A DNA stretch of 64,000 nt, from the NCBI RefSeq assembly GCF_002567005.1, contig NZ_NUZU01000028.1, forward strand, positions 62,001-126,000, in the 5' to 3' direction. This stretch comes from Bacillus sp. AFS073361. Lineage in GTDB: Bacteria; Bacillota; Bacilli; Bacillales; Cytobacillaceae. Shown piece after piece: positions 43,078 to 51,564 of the stretch (position 1 is the stretch's first letter; the number at the start of each line of letters is the position of its first letter). The notes below the pieces were generated by a model. It did not search any database. It had not been told where the DNA came from and saw only the letters and a list, made by a program, of their open reading frames with translations. The position numbers and the translations under genes are program-made.

Positions 43078-44562
43078 ATGAAAATATCTAATCCGTTAAA
43101 AAAAAGTCTATTAATGGGCTTAAGTATTACAGCAATAATGATTGTTTTTCTATCACAGCTTCTTTATGTAAATCCTTATGCTTCCTCGTGGGACCAGGTT
43201 GATTTTTCTCTTGCTGTAACACGCTTTGATTTAATGGCTATGCAGCCGCATTTCCCTGGCTATCCTTTATTTATTTTAGGAGGCAAATTCATTCATCTAT
43301 TTGTGAATGATCCATCAAAGGCACTGACTTTGTTTAACATTCTTTTTTATGCCAGTACTGTGTTTCCGATATATAAATTATGCAGGAGCTTTTTAAGCGA
43401 GGGCTATTCTTGGCTATCGGCTGCGATCATTTATTCTAGCAGTTTTTGCATCATCATGGTTAATCAACCCATGTCTGAAGGAGCGGCACTTGCTGCCTTT
43501 TGGTGGTATTTGTGGAGTTTGCTTTTTGCTATTAAGAGGACAAATTCAACATTTATTTTGATCCCCTTAGCCATGTTAAGCCTTATGCTGGGAATTCGCC
43601 TTTCTTATCTGCCATTTTCCATCGGCATTCTTTTTCTTTTTTACCTTAAATTTAAAAATAAAACGATTACCAGCGTAGATTTAATTTATTACTGTCTGTT
43701 TGGCATCGCCTTTCAAGCCTGCTGGATCGTTGCTCTTATTGTTTCAGAAGGTAGTTTGATTGGTTTTATCAAGCTATCCTTAGCCTTTACATCGGGGCAT
43801 TTTAATGATTGGGGCGGTGCAATAGAAACATCCAAAATAAGCTTTTTGGAGAGGCTGACGAAATTCTCATGGGGGAATATTGTCTGGACAGGCATTGCTG
43901 GCAAATCAATGATCACCGCAGTTATTTTCATCTTTTTTCTGGCGGCTTCCCTATTTCACCGCTATAAAAAGCAGGAACCAAAGCCTAATCACCCCTTTAT
44001 ACAGCTACTTTACCTCATGTTTTCCTGCTATTTTGTTTGGGGATTGCTCGGGCAAAACATTGAAAAGGCTCGGCACGTGCTTCCATTAATCATTCTGTTG
44101 GTCTTCATTATTTGTATCCATCTTTTTTCAAAAAGGGTATCCTATCTAATACTAGGACTAGCGTTCATCCTCTTAGGACATCAAGTTTGGAAAGATGTTA
44201 TATTATTAAAGGCAGAAGGAACAGAAAGTCCAGCTGTCTATAAGATGAATGAATATATATCGAAAATGGATCAACCTGTGATTCTATATACATGGGAAGA
44301 AACAAGGGTACTCCAGTATTTAAATGCACCATATCCGCATAAAAGACTCGAAACGTTTGATTTTTTCACGTCCGATTCAAAATATTTCAGAGGAAGAACG
44401 ATCCTTCTAACGGATAAAGTAGTAGAAGGATTCCTCACACAAGGCCATTCATTGGATGGCAAAATAATAAAAGTAGCAAGCTTTCAATCAAATGAACTTT
44501 TTGATCCGGTTTATCATGATATTACTTTATATAAATGGATTGGAAATGAAGCAGTTCATTAA
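43078..44562 (+). CDS. GT-C-like polytopic membrane glycosyltransferase
   Basis: Integral membrane protein of about 494 residues with roughly ten helices. An acidic loop after the first helix (NPYASSWDQVDFSLAVTRFD) holds the paired Asp typical of GT-C enzymes, and MQPHFPGYPLFILGG follows. These use lipid-linked sugars outside the membrane, as in the GT39/GT83-like families. The C-terminal third is a small extracellular domain. ATG 43078 is preceded by AAAAGG at long spacing; the longer frame to 43045 begins inside the terminator. It is 35 nt before the UDP-glucose dehydrogenase. Acceptor and sugar are unknown. Confidence 0.68.
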   Translation: MKISNPLKKSLLMGLSITAIMIVFLSQLLYVNPYASSWDQVDFSLAVTRFDLMAMQPHFPGYPLFILGGKFIHLFVNDPSKALTLFNILFYASTVFPIYKLCRSFLSEGYSWLSAAIIYSSSFCIIMVNQPMSEGAALAAFWWYLWSLLFAIKRTNSTFILIPLAMLSLMLGIRLSYLPFSIGILFLFYLKFKNKTITSVDLIYYCLFGIAFQACWIVALIVSEGSLIGFIKLSLAFTSGHFNDWGGAIETSKISFLERLTKFSWGNIVWTGIAGKSMITAVIFIFFLAASLFHRYKKQEPKPNHPFIQLLYLMFSCYFVWGLLGQNIEKARHVLPLIILLVFIICIHLFSKRVSYLILGLAFILLGHQVWKDVILLKAEGTESPAVYKMNEYISKMDQPVILYTWEETRVLQYLNAPYPHKRLETFDFFTSDSKYFRGRTILLTDKVVEGFLTQGHSLDGKIIKVASFQSNELFDPVYHDITLYKWIGNEAVH

Positions 44563-44597
44563 GAATTAAGATATTCATAAAGGAAGGGAAAAATGCT

Positions 44598-45947
44598 TTG
44601 AAAAAAATAGCCATTGCTGGTACAGGGTATGTTGGACTTGTCACAGGGGTGTGTTTAGCGGAGATCGGCCATGATGTCATTTGCGTGGATCGTGACCCTC
44701 AAAAAATAAATACTCTTCTTAAAGGCGAAGCAACCTTCTATGAACCGGGATTAGAAGAGTTAATGAAAAACAATCTCGAGGCAGGAAGACTTATCTTTAC
44801 AACCAGCCCGACTATCGGTTATCAGGATGCAGATATCATCATGATCACAGTTGGAACGCCAAATGATCCAAATGGTTCGCTTGATTTACAATATATTGAA
44901 CAGATTTCAAAAGAGATTGGCAGAACAATCACTAGAAATAATATCCTAATTGTAACGAAAAGCACGGTACCTTTAGGAACAAATGAGAAAATTAAAGAAT
45001 GGATTCAGTCTGAATTGCGTTCACCCCTTTATTTTCATTTAGCAGCCAACCCAGAATTCCTTAGGCAGGGTGCTGCCGTTTATGATACTTTCCATGGCGA
45101 CCGTATCATCATCGGATCGGACAGTAAGGAAGCGCTCCATACATTAGAAGAGTTATATAAACCACTGCACATTCCAATTATTAAAACAGATACAAAAAGT
45201 GCAGAACTGATTAAAATTGCCTCCAATTCATTTTTAGCCTTAAAAATTAGCTATGTAAATGCTCTTTCTAGTATTTGTGAACAAATAGGTGGAAATATAG
45301 AAGAAGTCACCCTGGGGATGGGGATGGATGCAAGAATTGGAACCTCGTTTCTAAATGCTGGAGTTGGTTTTGGAGGCTCTTGTCTGCCTAAAGATACGAA
45401 GGAACTTACTCATTTAGCAAATGAAGTGGGAGAACCAATCAGACTGCTAGATGAGGTTCTGGAAATTAATAACAGGCAAGAATTAAGGCTAATCGACAAA
45501 GCCTTAGCTCGGTTTAAAAGCTTAAAGGGAAAAAAGGCCGCACTGTTAGGGTTATCCTTTAAGCCTAATACTGATGATGTCCGTGAGTCTGTTTCTATTA
45601 AGTTGGCAAAAAGGTTAGTAATAGAGGGAGCAATCGTCACTGCCTATGATCCTGTTGCAATAAGAAATGCCAAAAGAGAATTGGGAGAGATCATTTCATA
45701 TTCTGATACATTGGAGCAAACCTTGATGAATGCGGACCTTGCGTTCATTGGAACGGAATGGGAAGAGATTAAAAATATTCCTATAAATATGTTTTCTGAA
45801 TGGATGACAGAGCCAGTTATTTTTGATGGAAGAAATTGCTTTCAGCTAGATGCCATGAAAGGTGTCCCTGTTGAATACCATTCAATTGGCAGACCATGTG
45901 TGGTGGGAAAAGAAAACTTAATTAAAACATTCGGTTTCGGGCTTTAA
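44598..45947 (+). CDS. ugd: UDP-glucose 6-dehydrogenase
   Basis: NAD-dependent enzyme oxidising UDP-glucose to UDP-glucuronate, 449 residues, TuaD/Ugd type, starting at TTG. The N-terminal Rossmann motif GTGYVGLVTG, the catalytic Cys in GVGFGGSCLPKD, the active-site Lys in KIASNSFLALKISYVNA and the C-terminal UDP-binding GLSFKPNTDDVRES are all intact. It supplies the uronic-acid donor that the epimerase at 37092 can convert further. It ends the gene run; about 230 bp of gene-free, hairpin-rich DNA separates it from the convergent tatA. Confidence 0.93.
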   Translation: MKKIAIAGTGYVGLVTGVCLAEIGHDVICVDRDPQKINTLLKGEATFYEPGLEELMKNNLEAGRLIFTTSPTIGYQDADIIMITVGTPNDPNGSLDLQYIEQISKEIGRTITRNNILIVTKSTVPLGTNEKIKEWIQSELRSPLYFHLAANPEFLRQGAAVYDTFHGDRIIIGSDSKEALHTLEELYKPLHIPIIKTDTKSAELIKIASNSFLALKISYVNALSSICEQIGGNIEEVTLGMGMDARIGTSFLNAGVGFGGSCLPKDTKELTHLANEVGEPIRLLDEVLEINNRQELRLIDKALARFKSLKGKKAALLGLSFKPNTDDVRESVSIKLAKRLVIEGAIVTAYDPVAIRNAKRELGEIISYSDTLEQTLMNADLAFIGTEWEEIKNIPINMFSEWMTEPVIFDGRNCFQLDAMKGVPVEYHSIGRPCVVGKENLIKTFGFGL

Positions 45948-46017
45948 AAGAAATAAGGCTCGAATTGAAAAATTAAGGGTATTACACTACAATGAGGGGT
46001 GTTTGATAGTTTTACTC

Positions 46018-46064
46018 GTGTAAAAGGGAGAATTGGTTACTCTTTTACACTACGATTTGTAGTG
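46018..46064 (+). repeat. Two overlapping, mutually exclusive hairpins
   Basis: GTGTAAAAG / CTTTTACAC (46018-46050) and CACTAC / GTAGTG (46048-46064) share the CAC. They lie after ugd, without a T tract. The sequence TTACACTACAA also occurs just upstream (45982). No gene is visible from 45948 to 46174. Confidence 0.45.
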
Positions 46065-46133
46065 GAAACCTAAAAGGAAGTTAATAGTAGAACCATGTCT
46101 GAAAATACAAATGAATAAGGAATACATCAAAAA

Positions 46134-46170
46134 AGGTGGTACATCGTCTTATCGATGAACCACCTCGTTT
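46134..46170. terminator. Bidirectional terminator between ugd and tatA
   Basis: AGGTGGT-A-CATCG / CGATG-A-ACCACCT stem with a 6-nt loop and a long T-rich tail (CGTTTTATTTT), just beyond the tatA stop. Confidence 0.85.
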
Positions 46171-46174
46171 TATT

Positions 46175-46345
46175 TTATTTATTTTCCTTATCATGATCAT
46201 CATCCATTATTCCTTTGGTTGACTGTTTAAATTCTCTAAGTGTAGATCCCAAGGCACGACCTAGCTCAGGCAGTTTTTTCGGCCCAAAAACAATTAAAGC
46301 AATCACAAATATCAATAAGGCACCACCGATTCCTATGTTTGCCAC
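46175..46345 (-). CDS. tatA: Twin-arginine translocase subunit TatA (small)
   Basis: A 56-residue protein starting at GTG 46345 behind AGGAGGAG. The sequence begins [20 protein letters not shown]: one membrane helix followed by the TatA hinge [14 protein letters not shown] and an amphipathic helix, then a short acidic tail DDDHDKENK. This is a complete TatA. It is the third gene of the multicopper oxidase, ZIP, tatA unit. The oxidase carries a Tat signal, so this TatA is likely dedicated to it, using a TatC from elsewhere (one is encoded at 53709). The gene is short and easily missed. Confidence 0.92.
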   Translation of the reverse strand: MANIGIGGALLIFVIALIVFGPKKLPELGRALGSTLREFKQSTKGIMDDDHDKENK

Positions 46346-46360
46346 CTTGACTCCTCCTAA

Positions 46361-47527
46361 TTATTTTACGAAAAAAGCCGTAAAATACATGATTAATAGT
46401 CCAAGTGTAAATCCAGTAAAATTCATCCATGATACAACTGCTTCATTATTCTTTTTTTGTTCTTCGATTAGCATTTTGGATATAACAAATATTACCTGTA
46501 AAATGGCACCCGCACCAATTCCTAAAAATATGGCACCCCAAATTGGTGAAAAGATAAAACCTCCAAACCATGTTCCCAAAATGGCGGGAGCACCAGCAAT
46601 CGTTCCTAATAAAACAAAAGAACTAAATTTTGGTTTGCTTTTTAATAATGGAGCAGCAATCCCTATCCCCTCAGTAATATTATGCAAGGTAAAACCGATG
46701 ACCAAAAAAGTACCTAGTGCGGCTTCTCCGAGGGCAAAAGACGAACCAATAGCCAACCCTTCTCCAAAATTATGAAGACCAATACCTGTTGCCATCAATA
46801 ATGAAATCCCCAGCGGTGAATAACCCGTTCGTTTTTGTCTTTGATGTTGATATTGATCAAATCCAACCAGTAAAAGAAACGAAAGAACGGTACAAATGAT
46901 CACAACCATGTTGCCCTGGAATACAGATGGTGCTTCAGCACCTATTTCAAATCCATCAAATAACGTGCCAAAAAATAAGAATAATAGAAGTCCTACAGTG
47001 AGGGCAAGAATGGCATTAATCCAGCTTTTTTTCAAACGCTTCATAAATGGATACCACAATAAACCTAGAGTAATCGGTACAATTCCGACATAGAAGCCAA
47101 TAAATCCGTAGTTCAACACATTATCCCATGAAAATTCGGGAGTTAATGTGGCCGCATCAATCACAGCTTCCGTTATGATCCCATTCTCTGATATTAATAG
47201 AATGGTATGGGGGTCGCCTTCAACCCACGGATAATTTATGGTTACCTTTCCATCTTGAAACCTTTTGAGCTTTGAACTAGGAGTCATCGAAAAATTCCAT
47301 ACAGAATCATCAACAATCACTTGAGAAATCGTCAGTGTTTCTGGGCCTGTATTACTTACATCTAACTCAAAACCTGATGGTACAATTTTTATTTGTTCCA
47401 CATTAAGCACTTCGATGGGAGCGGCAGGATCTCGTTCTACTCCGGCCCCATTCTTAAATACCCATCCCAATACAAGTATTAAAAGAACCAGCGGGATAAG
47501 ACCAGTAATCACCCATTTTGATTTCAT
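46361..47527 (-). CDS. ZIP-family metal transporter with N-terminal beta domain
   Basis: Membrane protein of about 388 residues. After one helix comes an extracytoplasmic beta domain (about 35-130; VEQIKIVPSGFELDVSNTG), then eight helices with the paired ZIP metal motifs LHNFGEGLAIG and LHNITEGIGIA. The beta domain is unusual for a ZIP protein and could be a metal-receiving module. ATG 47527 is chosen, 8 nt after GGAAGGAG; a GTG at 47536 touches that site. It is co-transcribed with the multicopper oxidase (15 nt apart) and tatA, and lies divergent to cadC-cadA. Direction of transport is normally uptake for ZIP; substrate unknown. Confidence 0.85.
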   Translation of the reverse strand: MKSKWVITGLIPLVLLILVLGWVFKNGAGVERDPAAPIEVLNVEQIKIVPSGFELDVSNTGPETLTISQVIVDDSVWNFSMTPSSKLKRFQDGKVTINYPWVEGDPHTILLISENGIITEAVIDAATLTPEFSWDNVLNYGFIGFYVGIVPITLGLLWYPFMKRLKKSWINAILALTVGLLLFLFFGTLFDGFEIGAEAPSVFQGNMVVIICTVLSFLLLVGFDQYQHQRQKRTGYSPLGISLLMATGIGLHNFGEGLAIGSSFALGEAALGTFLVIGFTLHNITEGIGIAAPLLKSKPKFSSFVLLGTIAGAPAILGTWFGGFIFSPIWGAIFLGIGAGAILQVIFVISKMLIEEQKKNNEAVVSWMNFTGFTLGLLIMYFTAFFVK

Positions 47528-47542
47528 GGTTTTCACTCCTTC

Positions 47543-48559
47543 CTATTCAACCTCAAAGAATCCCATCCAGCCTAGTTCCGCAAATTCGCTGACATGAGCA
47601 TGAAACATATATTTTCCCTTGTATGGGAAACGAACTTCAATAATTCCACGTTCTCCTTGGCACTGCATAATGGTATCGGTAAATTGACTTGGGTTGTCAT
47701 TTCTACCTGTTGGTATATACGTAAAAAAGTTTGCATGTAAATGGAAAGAGTTTAGTAAGTCAAACTCGGTTAAATTACTTAAATAGATTCGGACAAGTTG
47801 ATCCTTTTTTATCTTTATCGGATGATTCATAAAGGCAAACGCATACCCATTCACCGTATAAAATTCATTTGCCCCATCTAAATCTAAATCAAAGGCATTC
47901 ATGACCATATTTAATTCTAGTGCTGGTTCTCTTGGTGTTTTGGGATCAATAATAAAATTTCCATATAGGCCTTTATGAATATGCCGGCGCAAAGGTAAAA
48001 CATGGCAATGATATAGTTGTAGGCCGTATGGTTTTGCTTCAAATTCATACGTAAATGATTCACCTGGAGCGATAGCGTCCAATCCATCCATTTCTGGCGG
48101 GTGAATACCATGAAAATGAATCGAGTGAGGATGACTCCCACCGTTTATAAAATGAAATCGTAAAAGATCTCCTTCGGTACATCGAAATGTTGGGCCAGGA
48201 ATCGTTCCATTATAGGTCCAGCCAGGGAACTTAATCCCCTTTGCGATTTCTATTTCTTTATCAACGGCAACTATTTGATATTCACGCAAAGTACGACCGT
48301 CTAATTGTTTGGTAGTTTTTCCATAATCAAACTCGGTTAAAAGACGTTTAGCCATTTTATACCCTTCTGTTTTCGTAGAATCATACATGTTTGAGTGATT
48401 TGCAGAATGATTATGGTGACTTGTTGATGCATGGTCCTCAGCATGAACTACTTTAGAAAAAGGTGCAAATTTATTTAAATAAATACTTCCTGCTATCCCT
48501 AATGCTCCGGTCGTTCCCATTTTTAAAATATCTCTTCGAGAAATATTATTTTTCGACAT
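47543..48559 (-). CDS. Two-domain multicopper oxidase with Tat signal
   Basis: Exported copper enzyme of 338 residues. ATG 48559 follows AGGAGGGGG at ideal spacing. A Tat signal (NNISRRDILKMG) and a His-rich segment (HASTSHHNHSANHSN) lead into domain 1, with SIHFHGIHPP and the blue-copper segment LYHCHVLPLRRHIHKG. Domain 2 has SFHLHANFF and MFHAHVSEFAELGW but no Cys, so type 1 copper would sit only in domain 1. That is the plan of type C two-domain oxidases. It probably oxidises a metal ion or phenolic outside the cell, followed by ZIP uptake (inference). Confidence 0.87.
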   Translation of the reverse strand: MSKNNISRRDILKMGTTGALGIAGSIYLNKFAPFSKVVHAEDHASTSHHNHSANHSNMYDSTKTEGYKMAKRLLTEFDYGKTTKQLDGRTLREYQIVAVDKEIEIAKGIKFPGWTYNGTIPGPTFRCTEGDLLRFHFINGGSHPHSIHFHGIHPPEMDGLDAIAPGESFTYEFEAKPYGLQLYHCHVLPLRRHIHKGLYGNFIIDPKTPREPALELNMVMNAFDLDLDGANEFYTVNGYAFAFMNHPIKIKKDQLVRIYLSNLTEFDLLNSFHLHANFFTYIPTGRNDNPSQFTDTIMQCQGERGIIEVRFPYKGKYMFHAHVSEFAELGWMGFFEVE

Positions 48560-48614
48560 GTTTTTACCCCCTCCTAAAAAGTTTCCTTCAAGCAACTTTA
48601 TTGTCCTTGTCAAT

Positions 48615-48644
48615 ACTTTAAGATGCGGACATTCTTCTTGTCAA
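48615..48644 (-). promoter_or_regulatory. Putative promoter of the multicopper oxidase unit
   Basis: Minus-strand TTGACA (48644-48639), 18-nt spacer, TAAAGT (48620-48615). The 11-bp direct repeat CTTGTCAATAC at 48607 and 48637 covers it. Confidence 0.45.
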
Positions 48645-48663
48645 TACATAATTCAAAAAACAT

Positions 48664-48725
48664 TCAAATAATTATTTGACCATTTATACGTAATTACATA
48701 TACTGATAATCAAATAGGCGTTTGA
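48664..48725. promoter_or_regulatory. Two CadC-type operators flanking the cadC promoter
   Basis: TCAAATAATTATTTGA (48664-48679) is a perfect 16-bp palindrome of the TCAAATA-TATTTGA type known for CadC/SmtB operators. TCAAATAGGCGTTTGA (48710-48725) is a second, imperfect copy. Between and overlapping them is the plus-strand promoter TTGACC (48676), 17 nt, TATACT (48699). The first copy lies between the two divergent promoters. Confidence 0.8.
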
Positions 48726-48735
48726 ATATGGGGGT

Positions 48736-49107
48736 ATGGAACTTTTGAAGCACGATGATGTATGTGAAATAACTTGCGTGGATGGAGAAAAGGTAAAAAG
48801 GGTAAAAGAATCGGTATCCCAACAAAATACAATGGCCGTTTCACAAATATTTAAAGCTTTGTCCGATGATACTAGGATTAAAATTGCCTTGGCTTTAAGC
48901 GAAGAAGAGGAATTATGTGTATGTGATGTAGCCAATATCGTAGGTAGTACCACCGCTACGGCCTCCCATCATTTACGGCTTCTTCGTAATTTAGGATTAG
49001 CGAAATATCGAAAAGAGGGAAAATTAGTTTTCTATTCTTTGGATGATGATCATGTAAAACAATTGATTCAAATTGCATTTGAGCATCAAAAGGAGATGAA
49101 ATCATGA
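48736..49107 (+). CDS. cadC: ArsR/SmtB-family metal-sensing repressor CadC
   Basis: Dimeric winged-helix repressor of 123 residues that leaves DNA when Cd, Pb or Zn binds. The thiolate site of CadC is complete: Cys10 and Cys14 at the N-terminus and the CVC pair (Cys61, Cys63) in ELCVCDVANIV. The recognition helix region is STTATASHHLRLLRNLG. It starts behind GGGGGT and ends in an ATGA overlap with cadA. Two CadC-type operators lie upstream, one positioned to affect the divergent multicopper oxidase unit too. Confidence 0.92.
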   Translation: MELLKHDDVCEITCVDGEKVKRVKESVSQQNTMAVSQIFKALSDDTRIKIALALSEEEELCVCDVANIVGSTTATASHHLRLLRNLGLAKYRKEGKLVFYSLDDDHVKQLIQIAFEHQKEMKS

Positions 49108-51239
49108 GTGCCGCTTTGGAAAAATCCAATGAAAAAACCGTGTACCGTGTGCAAGGATTCACCTGAGCAGGCTGTGCGGCAAAGTTCGAAAAGAACGTAC
49201 AGCACCTGGATGGTGTTGCTAATGCAAGTATAAATTTTGGAGCTTCTAAACTTACCGTTTATGGGGAAACGACCATAGAGGAATTAGAAAAAGCAGGGGC
49301 GTTTGAGAATATAAAAGTCATCCCTGAGAAAGAACGATTTGATGTGAAAAAAGAACCGTTCCTGAAACAATACTCAACGGTTATCGCCTCATTTGTATTC
49401 TTGCTGATTGGATGGGTATCAGCTCAAATAAATGGGGAAGAGAGCATCTCTTCGATTTTAGCTTATGGAGCTTCTATCTTAGTGGGTGGTCATCGCCTTT
49501 TCACCACGGGATTGAAAAACTTATTTCGACTTGAATTTGATATGAGAACTTTAATGACCATAGCTGTTATCGGAGCAGCGATTATCGGTGAATGGGGAGA
49601 AGGGGCAACGGTTGTCATCTTGTTCGCCATCAGTGAGGTTCTAGAGTCTTACTCGATGGATAAAGCAAGACAATCCATTCGTTCCTTAATGGATATAGCT
49701 CCGAAAGAGGCCTTCATTCGCAGGGGCGATAAAGAGTTTACAGTAGACGTGGACGATATTCGAATTGGAGATATCTTAATCGTAAAGCCTGGACAGAAAA
49801 TCGCGATGGATGGAAGGGTGGTAAAAGGATTATCGTCTGTGAATCAGGCAGCGATTACTGGGGAATCTGTTCCAGTTTCCAAAACTGTGGATGATGAAGT
49901 ATTTGCTGGAACTCTTAATGAAGAGGGACTTCTTGAGGTCAAAGTTACCAAACATGTGGACGATACTACGATTGCAAAAATCATTCATTTGGTGGAGGAG
50001 GCCCAAGCGGAAAAGGCCCCGTCACAAGCATTTGTTGATCGGTTTGCGAAATATTATACTCCTGTCATCATATTGATTTCGCTATTAGTAGCCGTACTGC
50101 CGCCTTTATTCTTTGATGGGGATTGGAGCAAATGGATCTACCAGGGGCTGGCCGTATTAGTGGTAGGTTGTCCTTGCGCACTCGTTATTTCCACACCAGT
50201 TTCGATTGTAACCGCTATTGGGAATGCGGCCAGAAATGGGGTCTTGATTAAAGGGGGAATTCACTTAGAGGAAATGGGAGCCATTAAAGCCATTGCCTTT
50301 GATAAGACAGGGACTTTAACAGAAGGAATTCCTGTTGTAACGGATTATCTTCCTCAAGCGAATACAAATCCGAATGAACTTCTTTCCATTATTGCTGCAT
50401 TAGAAAATGGTTCACAACATCCTTTAGCTTCAGCAATCATGAAAAAGGCTGAACAAGAACAATTGCCTTATCAAGACCTTGCTATTGAAGACTTCTCTTC
50501 CATTACAGGTAAAGGCATTAAAGGTAGAGTTAAGGATCAAATATATTATGTGGGAAGCCCTAATTTATTCGATGAACTCTTAACCACTGGAATACCAGCG
50601 AATCTTAAGGAGACGATAACTGAACTCCAAAATAAAGGAAAAACAGTTATGGTGGCCGGGACTTATTCAGAAATATTAGCCCTACTAGCAGTTGCAGATG
50701 AAGTGAGAGGAAACAGCCGATCAGTTATCCAGAAACTTCACTCACTAGGTATTCAAAAAACGATTATGTTAACGGGCGATAATAAAGGGACGGCCAATGC
50801 AATTGGCCAACAGGTGGGAGTTTCTGATATTCAGTCTGACCTTTTACCTCAAGATAAACTTGCCTTTATTAAAAAATTAAGAAATAAATACGACCGTGTG
50901 GCCATGGTTGGGGACGGTGTGAATGATGCCCCAGCTCTTGCAGCATCGACTGTCGGTATTGCCATGGGAGGAGCTGGAACAGACACAGCTCTCGAAACAG
51001 CCGATATTGCTTTAATGGCTGATGATTTAGGAAAACTGCCATTTACGTTAAAACTAAGCAGAAAAGCCTTATTTATCATCAAACAAAATATTACTTTTTC
51101 ATTAGGAATTAAACTCTTCGCCCTATTATTAGTGATCCCCGGCTGGTTAACCCTATGGATTGCAATATTTGCCGATATGGGAGCGACACTTATCGTGACA
51201 CTTAATGGTTTGCGGCTTCTCCGGGTAAAAGACAAATAA
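49104..51239 (+). CDS. cadA: P1B-2 type Cd/Zn/Pb-exporting ATPase with in-frame UGA at the HMA CXXC site
   Basis: Heavy-metal efflux ATPase coupled to cadC by ATGA. The frame from 49104 encodes YRVQGFT, then TGA (49164-49166), then [11 protein letters not shown] and an intact HMA fold into the ATPase core. The TGA replaces the first Cys of CXXC; the second (codon 24) is present. Core motifs are complete: TGES, CPC (356-358), DKTGT (Asp400), [10 protein letters not shown] and the P1B-2 end [17 protein letters not shown]. The UGA could be read as selenocysteine or cysteine, be a nonsense mutation, or be a sequencing error. Otherwise translation could restart at GTG 49344, giving 631 residues without the HMA domain. 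Confidence 0.8.
49171..49203 (+). promoter_or_regulatory. SECIS-like hairpin directly after the cadA UGA
   Basis: Lower stem GCTGTGC / GTACAGC (7 pairs including one G-U), a 6-nt bulge, upper stem GTTC / GAAC and apical loop GAAAA. The loop begins 21 nt after the UGA, has G first, and the upper stem has 4 bp. These fit the general bacterial SECIS constraints; the fold is hand-drawn and unscored. Confidence 0.4.
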
Positions 51240-51242
51240 GCT

Positions 51243-51275
51243 ATGGCTTCCCAACAGTTTGGGAAGCCATTTTTT
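51243..51275 (+). terminator. Rho-independent terminator of cadCA
   Basis: 11-bp stem ATGGCTTCCCA / TGGGAAGCCAT, 6-nt loop, five T, four nt after the cadA stop. Confidence 0.92.
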
Positions 51276-51467
51276 GATTTTAATCTTGGTCCCTCATAGT
51301 TTGTAAGTTTTTTATTAAGAGGATATTAAATAAAACAAGACAAAATGACTACGTAAAATCGATAAAATTTACCGTTGATTGGAAAAAATATAGACTACTC
51401 ATTTCAATTTTTATCACCTTTTAGTTCTAAATTCCTGTTATAGATTCAACCCCTATCGACCGCCTTA

Positions 51468-51519
51468 TTATTTATCTATTTACAATCTTCATAATCTATT
51501 AATAAACACCATTTATAAT
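51468..51519 (+). promoter_or_regulatory. Candidate PhoP box and -10 of the phoD operon
   Basis: 11-bp-phased hexamers TTATTT (51468), TTTACA (51479), CATAAT (51490), AATAAA (51501), with TTTATA (51512) next in phase and a perfect TATAAT at 51514-51519. There is no -35 match, as expected for a PhoP-activated promoter. Only TTTACA is a good repeat. The remaining 51276-51467 shows no gene. Confidence 0.5.
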
Positions 51520-51564
51520 CAAAGTCGTGTTTAAGAAATCCTATAATCTAAGGGGGAAGAAATC

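Noticed and set aside
46215..46775. Long plus-strand open frame (186 codons) rich in Pro and Lys
   Set aside because: It is antisense to tatA and the ZIP gene, whose motifs are unmistakable; the plus-strand translation has no domain and no ribosome site.
49344..51239. Treating cadA as simply starting at GTG 49344
   Set aside because: No convincing ribosome site there, and the upstream frame encodes a well-preserved HMA domain coupled to cadC. Kept only as an alternative.
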